In this document: piece after piece, positions 55,298 through 64,000 of the stretch
Layout of the letters: each line of letters opens with the position of its first letter
How positions within the stretch are numbered: the first letter of the stretch is position 1
Assembly (NCBI GenBank): GCA_029248745.1
Contig: JAQWIT010000003.1
Coordinates: 124,001-188,000 of the forward strand
DNA from: Gammaproteobacteria bacterium
GTDB lineage: Bacteria > Pseudomonadota > Gammaproteobacteria > Nitrosococcales > Methylophagaceae
Direction: 5' to 3'
DNA length: 64,000 bases
Notes under the pieces: model-generated
The model's database searches: none
Told to the model about the DNA's origin: nothing
What the model saw: the letters and a program-made list of their open reading frames with translations, nothing else
Program-made: the position numbers and the translations under genes

Positions 55298-56242
55298 TTA
55301 AGCTTCAACAGCTTCAACAGCTTCAACAGCTTCAACAGCTTCAACAGCTTCAACAGCTTCAACAGCTTCAACAGCTGTTTCAGATGACGTCGAAGTCTCC
55401 ACAACCTCGGTTGTTTGTTCTGCTTCTACTATATCGTTTTGTTCTTCAGACGCTTCATCAACTTGATTGTCATCAGATGCTTTTTCACGACGACGTTTAT
55501 CACCTTGACGAGCGTAATAGGCCAGTCCTTTCAAAACGATATCAGGATAATGAGCGATATTCGCAGGTAAGATAGGTCTGATCAGTTCAGCATCGCCGCC
55601 CGTAATAATAAAGCGGATACGATTTTTAAATTGCTCTTTCAAATCGCTCATTAAGCGATCAATCGTTGCTGTGACCGTATATAAAGTACCCGTTTGAATG
55701 GCGCTTTGTGTATTAACCGCCAATGTTCTAAATTCCGATTCTGCCAGTGTATCTGTTAAGTCACTTGTGCCAGAAATTAATGAGTTACGCATCAGGTCGA
55801 GGCCCGGTAAAATCATACCACCCTGATGAAGACCATACTTGGTGACAATATCCACAGTGATAGCCGTACCACAGTCAATAATACAGGTTGCCATACGTGC
55901 ATGTTGGCGGGCTGCAATCAGTGATAGCCAACGGTCAACACCTAATACTTCTGGCTCTACGTAGGCATTAGTGACACCAAATCGTTTCTTTTCACTTTGA
56001 ATAAAAGTTGGAGTGACTTGCCATTTCTTTTCGGCCCACTCGGTGAGTTGCTTGGCAATTTTATCACCGGCGACATTAGAAACAAAAACAGCTTCAATGC
56101 CTTCAACACCCTTAAAATATCTATTAAGCCCAGCCTTTATGCCCGTTTTACTTCGGACGAAAGTTTGGCTATCAGCAAATCGACCGGATTCAAGAAAGGC
56201 AAACTTAACACGGGTGTTACCAATATCAATCAATAACTTCAT
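55298..56242 (-). CDS. coaX: Type III pantothenate kinase CoaX with repetitive acidic tail
   Basis: CoaX phosphorylates pantothenate in CoA synthesis. The ASKHA fold shows LLIDIGNTRVKFAFL (phosphate 1), LGVDRWLSLIAA, CIIDCGTAITVDIV and FIITGGDAELI. Type III kinases have about 250 residues; this has 314, with an extra ~60-residue low-complexity acidic tail from about GDKRRREKAS. The tail ends in eight V-E-A units coded by a 9-bp repeat. birA overlaps the start by four bases, the standard coaX-birA pairing. Confidence 0.92.
   Translation of the reverse strand: MKLLIDIGNTRVKFAFLESGRFADSQTFVRSKTGIKAGLNRYFKGVEGIEAVFVSNVAGDKIAKQLTEWAEKKWQVTPTFIQSEKKRFGVTNAYVEPEVLGVDRWLSLIAARQHARMATCIIDCGTAITVDIVTKYGLHQGGMILPGLDLMRNSLISGTSDLTDTLAESEFRTLAVNTQSAIQTGTLYTVTATIDRLMSDLKEQFKNRIRFIITGGDAELIRPILPANIAHYPDIVLKGLAYYARQGDKRRREKASDDNQVDEASEEQNDIVEAEQTTEVVETSTSSETAVEAVEAVEAVEAVEAVEAVEAVEA
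55302..55373. repeat. Eight 9-bp tandem units at the 3' end of coaX
   Basis: GCTTCAACA is repeated eight times without error, coding V-E-A units on the minus strand right up to the stop codon. Perfect identity implies recent expansion. Changes in unit number keep the frame, so tail length can vary between strains without loss of the kinase. Confidence 0.95.
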
Positions 56243-57051
56243 GATGCAAACCGAATACTAACGTGACTGTTGGATAGAGTGTGAAGCTGGTTTTGATGTT
56301 CGTAGCGTAAGGCACCATTTTCATCGATACCCTGTGCTTTAACGGTTTGCGTTACATCATCGCTAATCAGTTGAATCGTGGCGTTGTGTAATGCGTCATA
56401 TTGAGACCAGAGGGGCACGAAATCTTGCAATCCACGTGCTTGGAATAGAGTAAGTGTTTCAATCATATTTTGAATTAAATGTCCTGCCAGCTCATTTCTA
56501 CAGGGTACCTCAGTACAGAGCTGTTGAAGGCTGGTTGTCGGTTGTTGTATTTTATCTCGTGTGGCAGTTGGAAGCTTAAAATTAAGGCCAACTCCAATAA
56601 CGGTGTTATGTTGATTACCGAATCGTGATTCTACTAGAATTCCAGCAAGTTTATGTCGATTAACCAATACATCATTGGGCCATTTCAGTTGTAAATCACT
56701 GATTCCATGGGCCTTTAAGGTATTAATGAGTCCAATGCCAATCGCAATACTTAAGCCGTTTTGCAGGGTATTTGCGGGAAATGGCCAAAATAAAGATAAA
56801 TAGAGGTTACCTGCTGGCGGAGATTGCCATTGATCGCCACGGCGACCACGTCCTGCGGTTTGATGCTCACTTAGGCAGACAGCAGGCGTATCGAGTCCTT
56901 GTTCTAATCGTTGCCATAATTGGTCATTAGTTGAAGCAACAGACTCATAAATAGACAGATTGCCAAGTTGTTGATAGCTGCTATCTGACATAGCATTACG
57001 AATAGCAGAGCGTGAAAGGGGTGCAAAGGGGCTGGATTCAATAAAAGTCAA
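56239..57051 (-). CDS. birA: Biotin-[acetyl-CoA-carboxylase] ligase, monofunctional BirA
   Basis: BirA attaches biotin to the carboxyl carrier protein AccB. The catalytic domain has SVASTNDQLWQRL, QTAGRGRRGDQWQSPPAGNL, LKWPNDVLVNRHKLAGILVE and IGVGLNF, plus the C-terminal SH3-like domain. At 270 residues it lacks the N-terminal winged-helix of E. coli BirA (about 320), so it should not repress the bio genes. It is coupled to coaX. Confidence 0.93.
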   Translation of the reverse strand: MTFIESSPFAPLSRSAIRNAMSDSSYQQLGNLSIYESVASTNDQLWQRLEQGLDTPAVCLSEHQTAGRGRRGDQWQSPPAGNLYLSLFWPFPANTLQNGLSIAIGIGLINTLKAHGISDLQLKWPNDVLVNRHKLAGILVESRFGNQHNTVIGVGLNFKLPTATRDKIQQPTTSLQQLCTEVPCRNELAGHLIQNMIETLTLFQARGLQDFVPLWSQYDALHNATIQLISDDVTQTVKAQGIDENGALRYEHQNQLHTLSNSHVSIRFAS

Positions 57052-57104
57052 AAATAAAGTCTATGTATAGTGCGTGAGTTGTCATTCAGTCTAACAAATT
57101 ACGC

Positions 57105-57794
57105 TCAGGCAATCAGGTCTAAAATAGCCTCAGGTCTGTAGTCATTAACAGCATCATCATTTTCAGAAAAAATTTGTGCTTGGCGAGCTGCAATATCATT
57201 ATTGGCTTCATCGGATTGTGTGCTATCACCAATCTCTTCTGTTGAATCTGACGCAACGCTATCTCTCACTTCTTCATTAGCTTCAGACGCTTCCTCTGAT
57301 TCAGCGCGATGTTGTTGACCAATTTCCGCCCTCGCCTGAACGGCAAGTTGCGCTGCTTGTGCGGCGACACGTAAATCCTGCGCTGAAGGTCTCGCAGGTG
57401 CCAGTGCAGCAGCACGAATACGCTGGGCTTTTGCTAATGTGGCTTCTGGGTCGCCCGCAACAGGCGCGGTATGAATACAGATCTCGCCGCCGACAGCATA
57501 TTGAACGCCATCGGGCCCTCGCTGATATGTACATGAAACGCCGGGGGCTAAGCTACTGGCTGCTGCAAGATGAGCAGCCTCATGTGCACGAACTTTACGG
57601 TCACGCGCTTTTAATTCTTGAAATTGTTTGACTTGTTGTTCGGTTAAGATACTGGGAATATGTGCTTTGGTAGATTGGCTAGCACTAATTTGTTGTCATT
57701 TTGGCTGCGATTCGCCTTGCTGGTCAACAGCTGTTGGTTTGACAACGCCTGGGGCCTGAATAGGTGCTAGGGCAGGCGCAGCAATGACTTGCAT
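57105..57794 (-). pseudogene. SprA-related putative metalloprotease interrupted by one in-frame TGA
   Basis: A single 230-codon frame from ATG 57794 to TGA 57105, broken only by TGA at codon 33 (57696-57698, followed by C). The second part carries LKARDRKVRAHEAAHLAAAS with the HExxH site, TYQRGPDGVQYAVGGEI, GDPEATLAKAQRIRAAALAP, then an acidic low-complexity tail. These are motifs of the SprA-related / CJM1_0395 putative metalloprotease family. No ATG, GTG or TTG lies between the TGA and the domain, so expression would need readthrough. Likely a former CGA or CAA-type codon. It lies four bases after the small rod-like gene. Confidence 0.75.
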
Positions 57795-57797
57795 AGG

Positions 57798-58028
57798 CTA
57801 GACTTCAATATCCAACAAGGTGCCAAGAGTGGCATTACTGGATTCAATCACTTTAAGAGAAGCTTCAATCTGTTGCTCAGCGCTGAGATTACTGACCAAG
57901 GCAGAAGTAATATCAATATCAGCATCCGGTTGGCCTGATCGCGCAATATCAGCGCCATTCTTATTAAGCTGCTGCAGGCCTGATTGAACACCCGCTAAAC
58001 CAGACAGAAATGCATAAATTGTACTCAT
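57798..58028 (-). CDS. Small flagellar rod/hook-like protein (FlgG-terminal type)
   Basis: A 76-residue protein. STIYAFLSGLAGVQSGLQQL at the N-terminus and QIEASLKVIESSNATLGTLL-type C-terminus recall the paired terminal helices of flagellar rod and hook proteins, joined without the central domains. Similar mini-proteins occur beside SprA-like metalloprotease genes in other gammaproteobacteria, as I recall. ATG 58028 fits this alignment; ATG 58067 upstream is possible. No true flagellar operon is nearby. Confidence 0.6.
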   Translation of the reverse strand: MSTIYAFLSGLAGVQSGLQQLNKNGADIARSGQPDADIDITSALVSNLSAEQQIEASLKVIESSNATLGTLLDIEV

Positions 58029-58082
58029 AATAATTATTCTAAAATAAACGGTATCTTGTATAGACATAACAAAACAAAGCCG

Positions 58083-59382
<1,300 letters not shown>

Positions 59383-59383
59383 G

Positions 59384-60556
59384 CTAATGGTCCGAAAGTG
59401 GTTCAAATGAAGAGAAATGTAATTCAGTAGGACGAATGGTACCCCAATGTTGGCAACCCGGGCAGTGCCAATGCATGGTTTTGCCTGAAAATCCACAATG
59501 TTGGCAGACATAGCGACGGCCATGTTGTAACAAGCTATCGGTCATATCATGTACAAGTGGTAAGAGCGTTTGATCACTTAATTTACCCATTGATAATAAA
59601 TGATGCAAGCCTTCTAATGACGGTTGTTGCTGTAATTGTGTTTGTAGGTACGCTTGTGCTTTTTCAGTGCCTGATTGAATTTCAATTACCTCAGCAAGCA
59701 TAAGGTGCGCACTTAGCATCTTGGGGTGTCTGGCTAAAATGCCTTTTAACCAAGTTCGAAATACCGTCATTTTATTCAAAGCTTGGTAACACGTTTTGAG
59801 TAAAGGCAGGGCTTCAGGAAGATAGTGAGGATCTTGTTGTTCTACCTTAGCAAGCGATTTTAAGGCTTTAGCATGTTGATCTGCCTCGATATAAACAGAG
59901 GCTTCCAACAAAGCAGCACGGACACACTTCGGGTTAAATTGTGTTGCTTTTTTGAGTAACGAAAGACTACCAGATGCATCAAGTTTAAGCGCCTGTTCAG
60001 CTAACTCACAATAAAGCTGTGCGATTTCAGCGCCTATTTTTTCAGGGTGTTCGGATCGTAATTTTTTAGCCATATCAATGGCTTTTTGCCAATGCTTTTG
60101 CTGTTGATATAAGCCTAATAAATGTCTATAGGTTTCATTCGGCGGAGAAGGCTTATTGAGCAGTTCCAAAAAGAGTTGTTCTGCCCGATCTAAAACACCC
60201 GCACTCATATAATCCAAGCCTAATTCGATTAGGGCTTGATCACGCTGGGATGGGCTTAATGTGGGGCGGGCAATTAAGTTCTGATGAATACGAATGGCAC
60301 GTTCCGTTTCACCGCGGCGCCGAAAGAGGTTAGCGAGTGCTAAATGGGTTTCGACCGTATCACTATTGACTTCAAGCAAACCGATAAAAACATCAATGGC
60401 CTTATCAGGCTGCTCATTTAATAAGTAATTTAAGCCTTTAAAATAATCGGGGTCGAACCGACTTTGCTGCGTAGAGAAACGTTTTTTATAATGGCGACGT
60501 GCTGTTAACCAACCTGACAGGGCAGCAATAGGTAATAATAGAAACAGCCATTCCAT
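59384..60556 (-). CDS. lapB: LPS assembly protein LapB (YciM)
   Basis: LapB presents LpxC to FtsH and so limits LPS synthesis. The 390-residue protein has one N-terminal membrane helix (WLFLLLPIAALSGWLTAR), about nine TPR repeats (NYLLNEQPDKAIDVFIGLLE and on), and the C-terminal rubredoxin-like zinc site YVCQHCGFSGKTMHWHCPGC. It follows lapA by 11 bases, the standard operon. Confidence 0.95.
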   Translation of the reverse strand: MEWLFLLLPIAALSGWLTARRHYKKRFSTQQSRFDPDYFKGLNYLLNEQPDKAIDVFIGLLEVNSDTVETHLALANLFRRRGETERAIRIHQNLIARPTLSPSQRDQALIELGLDYMSAGVLDRAEQLFLELLNKPSPPNETYRHLLGLYQQQKHWQKAIDMAKKLRSEHPEKIGAEIAQLYCELAEQALKLDASGSLSLLKKATQFNPKCVRAALLEASVYIEADQHAKALKSLAKVEQQDPHYLPEALPLLKTCYQALNKMTVFRTWLKGILARHPKMLSAHLMLAEVIEIQSGTEKAQAYLQTQLQQQPSLEGLHHLLSMGKLSDQTLLPLVHDMTDSLLQHGRRYVCQHCGFSGKTMHWHCPGCQHWGTIRPTELHFSSFEPLSDH

Positions 60557-60567
60557 AGCAAAATAAA

Positions 60568-60861
60568 TTAATTTGCGTCTTTAATCGGCAAGATACGCAG
60601 GCTATTAATCTCTTGCTCGCTCACAGCCACTCTCTTATGTAAACGTCTATTTTCGTATCGTAACCCTAAAGTAATTATAAAAATGGCTAAAGCGCCAAGT
60701 ACAATACCTGTAACAATGGAAGTAATCACAACCAGCGAAATCGGCAGCGTGATTGAACTGAGATAATAATTAAGCTCGACCGGACCATTGTTAATGGCAG
60801 AAAAGGCCGCACCAGCAGCAAACACAATGACGAAAATAATGATGGTGATAATACGTTGCAT
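60568..60861 (-). CDS. lapA: LPS assembly protein LapA (DUF1049)
   Basis: A 97-residue inner-membrane protein with two helices (IIIFVIVFAAGAAFSAI, VVITSIVTGIVLGALAIFII) around the conserved N-x-x-P-V-x-L-N-Y-Y segment (NGPVELNYYLSS), then a cytoplasmic coiled region. It partners LapB. It appears to head the run lapA-lapB-arsC-wrbA-DUF2069 and on to the two small downstream genes. Confidence 0.92.
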   Translation of the reverse strand: MQRIITIIIFVIVFAAGAAFSAINNGPVELNYYLSSITLPISLVVITSIVTGIVLGALAIFIITLGLRYENRRLHKRVAVSEQEINSLRILPIKDAN

Positions 60862-61034
60862 AACGAAACCTGTCTTAAACGAAAAGGGCTAAAAGGTGGC
60901 TTTAAACTATTCGCCTCAATTAGTCAGATCATACCTCAAAATGACACATTGCCCAGATTAGATTGAAATCATGTAAAATTGCCGCTCTAATTAAAGCATT
61001 AAGTCTGTAACGATTCGACTTTGGAGAAAAAGAT

Positions 61035-61358
61035 ATGACCTTTGTTGTCACTGAAAACTGTATCAAATGTAAATATACCGACTGTGTTGATGTCTGTCCG
61101 GTAGATTGTTTTCATGAAGGGCCAAACTTTCTCGTCATCGATCCTGAAGAATGTATCGACTGTACCCTTTGTGAACCGGAATGTCCGGCTGAAGCGATTT
61201 ATTCAGAAGATGATCTACCAGCAGAACAAGCACACTTTACAGAACTAAATGAAGAGCTAGCGAAAATCTGGCCAGTATTAACAGAGAAAAAAGAAGGCCC
61301 AGCTGATGGTGCAGAGTGGGATGGGAAACCTGATAAGTTAAAACTATTAGAGCGTTAA
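61035..61358 (+). CDS. fdxA: 7Fe ferredoxin FdxA
   Basis: A 107-residue ferredoxin with one [3Fe-4S] and one [4Fe-4S] cluster. [18 protein letters not shown] and [17 protein letters not shown] hold the cluster cysteines; [20 protein letters not shown] is the usual C-terminal extension of gammaproteobacterial FdxA. GGAGAAAAAG precedes the ATG. It is monocistronic, bounded by a strong terminator. Confidence 0.95.
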   Translation: MTFVVTENCIKCKYTDCVDVCPVDCFHEGPNFLVIDPEECIDCTLCEPECPAEAIYSEDDLPAEQAHFTELNEELAKIWPVLTEKKEGPADGAEWDGKPDKLKLLER

Positions 61359-61373
61359 TAGTTAAAATAATAT

Positions 61374-61403
61374 AAAAAAGCCCGCATAAAATGCGGGCTT
61401 TTT
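61374..61403 (+). terminator. Terminator of fdxA
   Basis: AAAAAAGCCCGCAT, loop AA, ATGCGGGCTTTTT: a strong GC stem with A and T flanks, 15 bases after the fdxA stop. Almost the same hairpin recurs after rpoH (62293-62320). Confidence 0.88.
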
Positions 61404-61663
61404 ACATAAACTAAATTGTATTTGCCGCAAAAGAGTCTTTTAAGAAGTTGGATTTAGGTCTAAGGAGACTGGCCGTTTAATCTCAAAAGCGTACGCTATC
61501 TAATACTGTTTAGCCACCTTCTACTGCTCGGCAAACTGTCGTCCCAAAAGTCCGCATAAGCAGCCTTTTAACCATCAATACTACGCCCGTTTTACACTAC
61601 AGACTGTTACTTGCCAAACGCAGTCACTCGTTTTACGCCCTGTTAAGTGGAATAAAAAATCAC
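61404..61663. other. Interval after fdxA without a recognised gene
   Basis: No open frame of note, tRNA or strong hairpin was seen in these 260 bases. The sequence lacks ribosome sites and looks like decayed or spacer DNA. Confidence 0.45.
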
Positions 61664-61912
61664 TTATCCATAAAAGGCTTCGACAGTGCCTTTTATCTTC
61701 ATCAGCATAGGCTGGCCATAACGATCCAATGCTTTAGGAGATGCGATTTTTATCCACCCTTCACTAATACAATATTCCTCGACATCATTACGTTCTTTTC
61801 CATTCAGCCGAATACCAATATCATGCTCAAAAACTTCTGCCACATGATGCGGGCTAGCAGGGTTGATTGAAAGGCGATCCGGTAAAGCGGGTAGCGAAGT
61901 TGTGTCGTTCAT
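61664..61912 (-). CDS. DUF3297 protein
   Basis: An 82-residue soluble protein: LPDRLSINPASPHHVAEVFE, IGIRLNGKERNDVEEYC, GWIKIASPKALDRYGQPMLM. These are the DUF3297 signature segments, whose function is unknown. It stands alone on the minus strand. Confidence 0.85.
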   Translation of the reverse strand: MNDTTSLPALPDRLSINPASPHHVAEVFEHDIGIRLNGKERNDVEEYCISEGWIKIASPKALDRYGQPMLMKIKGTVEAFYG

Positions 61913-62065
61913 ATTCGTGACCTGAAATAAATGAAAGTTATTGCATTGTAGACAATCTAGGTCTAGTCCTCAAACGCTTAAGAAACGGTTTAGTCTTGTG
62001 ATGAGTTAATGGCTAAATTTGAGAGAACACCAGCTGGTTTTTTTGAACAGAAATGGATTAAGTTA

Positions 62066-62241
62066 TCAGCCCACAATTGACCACTCATCAATCATTTTTT
62101 TCACTATTCGCACTGAGCTATCGAACAGCACCAATGCAATCACAATCCAGTCGAAAGGATACGGAAAGTACTCGAAAAAAAGGCTAATGAGGTTGTTAGT
62201 AGTAATGTAACGAGTAAGGCAGCAATCCAATCAATTTTAAT
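62066..62241 (-). pseudogene. Possible small membrane protein, frameshifted and with an ATT start
   Basis: After a good GAGGAG site (62248-62253) and six bases comes ATT, not ATG, then KIDWIAALLVTLLLTTSLAF, a hydrophobic helix. One shift in a T7 run near 62180 joins it to YPFDWIVIALVLFDSSVRIV, then KKMIDEWSIVG and a stop at 62066. The Shine-Dalgarno and two plausible membrane segments suggest a former gene; the start codon and frame are both damaged. Low confidence. Confidence 0.35.
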
Positions 62242-62292
62242 CGTTATCTCCTCAGGAATCACAGAGCAGATACAAGGGTAAAAAACGTACAC

Positions 62293-62320
62293 AAAAAAGC
62301 CCGCATAGGGCGGGCTTTTT
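62293..62320 (-). terminator. Terminator of rpoH
   Basis: AAAAAAGCCCGC, loop ATAG, then GGCGGGCTTTTT on the plus strand, with a T6 run on the minus strand. It lies 31 bases downstream of the rpoH stop on the minus strand. Confidence 0.82.
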
Positions 62321-62350
62321 ATTTAGCGAAAGTGATCTAAAAACAAAGCT

Positions 62351-63211
62351 TTAGGCCATTAAGTGTTTTAATTTTTTAAGTGCATTATTTTCAATTTGGC
62401 GAATACGTTCAGCCGAGACTTGGTAATGGTCTGCCAATGTATGCAAAGTGGCCTTACCTTCATCATTTAGCCAACGCTGACGTAGGATATCTTGGCTACG
62501 CTCATCTAATGTGGCTAAGGCATTGCTCAATTTTGTTTCTTGAAAGTCTTTATGATCAACGTTTTCGACGTGAACAGAAGGGTCGGTATTTTCTGGTCCT
62601 GTCAGGTAAGCAGCAGGTGAAAACGTATTATCTTCATCATCGACATCAACAGGCAAATCAAATGAGGCATCTGGTTGCGCCAAACGACGTTCCATATCCA
62701 TTACATTATCGGGTGTGACGCCGAGGTCTTCTGCGACTGCTTCAACTTCTTCTTGGTTTAACCAACCCAAGCGTTTTTTTGCACTGCGTAAATTGAAAAA
62801 TAATTTCCGCTGCGCTTTCGTTGTCGCAATTTTTACAATACGCCAGTTTTTAATGACATATTCATGGATTTCAGCACGGACCCAATGGACAGCAAAGGAA
62901 ACCAAGCGAACACCTTTGGTCGGGTCAAAGCGTTTAACCGCTTTCATCAAGCCGATATTACCCTCTTGCATTAAATCAGAGACAGGTAAACCGTAAGCGC
63001 TATAGCCTCTGGCAATACGGGCGACAAAGCGTAAGTGTGAAAGGACAAGGCGTTGTGCAGCCTCAACGTCGCCATCTTGTTGGAGACGTGTTGCTAAATC
63101 ATATTCTTCTTTAGCCGTTAAAACAGGAATGTTATGGACTAGATTCGTATAAGAATCAATACTTCCTATTGGGGCTAAGGCAAGTTCATAAGGTGTTGCA
63201 GCTGTTGCCAT
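62351..63211 (-). CDS. rpoH: Heat-shock sigma factor RpoH (sigma 32)
   Basis: Directs RNA polymerase to heat-shock promoters. The 286 residues have region 2 (LVLSHLRFVARIARGYSAYG, DLMQEGNIGLMKAVKRFDP, with WVRAEIHEYVIKNWRIVKIA), the RpoH box (QRKLFFNLRSAKKRL) and region 4 (LADHYQVSAERIRQIENNAL). A leader thermosensor was not evaluated beyond noting a 97-base gap to ftsX. Order ftsX-rpoH is the gammaproteobacterial norm. Confidence 0.97.
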   Translation of the reverse strand: MATAATPYELALAPIGSIDSYTNLVHNIPVLTAKEEYDLATRLQQDGDVEAAQRLVLSHLRFVARIARGYSAYGLPVSDLMQEGNIGLMKAVKRFDPTKGVRLVSFAVHWVRAEIHEYVIKNWRIVKIATTKAQRKLFFNLRSAKKRLGWLNQEEVEAVAEDLGVTPDNVMDMERRLAQPDASFDLPVDVDDEDNTFSPAAYLTGPENTDPSVHVENVDHKDFQETKLSNALATLDERSQDILRQRWLNDEGKATLHTLADHYQVSAERIRQIENNALKKLKHLMA

Positions 63212-63308
63212 TAGTGACCTTCCAAAAAATTATTCTCTAATAATAACATGAAGCTATCGATTTAATCACTATCTTAAGTACATAAAAATGGGAGTAAAGT
63301 TCCAATTT

Positions 63309-64000
63309 TCAAGGGCAAGGCTTTATTGAATCAGGCTCAATGGCACGTAAATGCCGGCCGACGGCCAACCAAGCACCTAGAATACCTAAGAATATCCCGG
63401 TAAGAGGCAAGTAAAGTAGCAATAAGCCTGTGAACCATTGTAAATGGAATTCACTGCCATATAGACTCGCCAAATGGTAAACAGGTTCACTCAACATGCT
63501 TAATACGACGAGTAAGGTGCTCCACGCAAAGAAACCACCCAAAATGCCATACCAAAAACCGGTATAGAGGAAAGGGCGCCTTATAAAACGATTAGTTGCG
63601 CCTACCAATTTCATAACCTTGATTTCAGATTGGCGGTTAATAATCGCTAAGCGAATGGTATTGCCGATCACTAATAGCACACTCAAAGATAGCAGTATCC
63701 CGAGTAGGCCAATCCCGCGTTCTAATAATTGGTTAATACTGCGTAGACGTTTTAGCCAAGCCATGTCTAATTGGGCTTGTTCAACTTCAGGCAAGGCGGA
63801 TAAGTCGCGTAGTAGAAATTGAATATCTTCGTCTGACGTTGTACTTTCGGTGGGAACCAATGTCATAACGGCAGGAAGCGGATTATCAGGAAGACTATCC
63901 AACAGACTGCCTAAACCCGATAACTCTCGAAACTCAATAAGAGATTGGTCAGCGTTTTGGTAATGTACTTCTTTGACAGTTGGCCAGTCTCGTATCTTGG
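63309..64000 (-). CDS. ftsX: Cell division protein FtsX, C-terminal part
   Basis: The frame stays open through the window end (visible from KIRDWPTVKEVHY), so only the C-terminal ~230 residues are present. FtsX with FtsE activates periplasmic amidases at division. The end of the periplasmic ECD is followed by three helices (GIGLLGILLSLSVLLVIGN, GILGGFFAWSTLLVVLSML, LLLLYLPLTGIFLGILGAWL). The motif RLAIINRQSEIKVMKLVGAT is the coupling region to FtsE. Confidence 0.94.
   Translation of the reverse strand, partial: KIRDWPTVKEVHYQNADQSLIEFRELSGLGSLLDSLPDNPLPAVMTLVPTESTTSDEDIQFLLRDLSALPEVEQAQLDMAWLKRLRSINQLLERGIGLLGILLSLSVLLVIGNTIRLAIINRQSEIKVMKLVGATNRFIRRPFLYTGFWYGILGGFFAWSTLLVVLSMLSEPVYHLASLYGSEFHLQWFTGLLLLYLPLTGIFLGILGAWLAVGRHLRAIEPDSIKPCP

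Noticed and set aside
55288-55575. Plus-strand frame rich in L-Q-Q repeats
   Set aside because: It is the antisense reading of the coaX 9-bp repeat; coaX on the minus strand is clearly the gene.

Overview
This window is about 64 kb of compact, moderately AT-rich gammaproteobacterial chromosome. It contains der, fabAB, ftsX-rpoH, dnaX-ybaB-recR, a 4.5S RNA gene, the dap genes, dxs-ispA-xseB and lapAB. Protein character and gene order look like the Thiotrichales/Piscirickettsiaceae side of the class (Methylophaga- or Cycloclasticus-like). That placement is an impression from memory of protein families, not a phylogeny. No prophage, complete insertion sequence, CRISPR array or secretion island is visible.

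Layout. 0-7 kb: der C-terminus, fabA-fabB, an esterase, a MazG-like pyrophosphohydrolase, purU, an HDOD protein and sthA. 7-16 kb: a ZnuD-like zinc TonB receptor with a His-rich partner, the lysine/diaminopimelate genes dapE-(Spx-like)-dapD-dapC, a DMT exporter, a VOC protein and a basic RHH-like protein. 16-25 kb: ttcA, moeA, a mobA-mobB fusion, folE2-queD, dxs-ispA-xseB. 25-35 kb: ribF, tcdA, a DksA-like protein, tatD, ggt, trhO and four decayed genes. 35-44 kb: a BtuFCD-type importer, hpt with a methylthioinosine phosphorylase, csiV, qmcA-nfeD, a RoxA-like oxygenase, a decayed mshI, infA. 44-50 kb: bpt-aat, an EAL/HDOD protein, recR-ybaB-dnaX, ffs. 50-55 kb: a zinc-uptake and Zur cluster. 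55-64 kb: tRNA-Ser(GGA), coaX-birA, a lapAB-arsC-wrbA-DUF2069 run ending in a silenced metalloprotease, fdxA, rpoH and the end of ftsX.

Three themes stand out. (1) Zinc economy: a ZnuD-like receptor with a His-rich accessory protein, the zinc-independent cyclohydrolase FolE2, and a cluster resembling the Vibrio cholerae Zrg system (ABC ATPase and permease, DUF3299, His-rich DUF2796), Zur, DUF1826 and a MerC-like protein. A near-identical 12-bp palindrome (ATGATAYATCAT) lies in front of both main transcription units of that cluster, a good candidate Zur operator. (2) Gene decay: around ten accessory loci (envelope, adhesion/motility, DNA repair, peptidase) carry single nonsense codons or frameshifts, while all core genes are intact. 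Several of the nonsense codons look like C-to-T changes in Gln or Arg codons. (3) Slippage-prone repeats: an A9 run in dnaX placed where slippage in either direction would make a gamma-like short subunit, and 9-bp in-frame repeats in coaX and in the DUF2796 gene.

I did not find a clearly new multigene defence or metabolic system. The strongest candidates for follow-up are the zinc cluster with its operator, the dnaX slippage site, and the UGA-interrupted metalloprotease linked to a small flagellar-rod-like protein.
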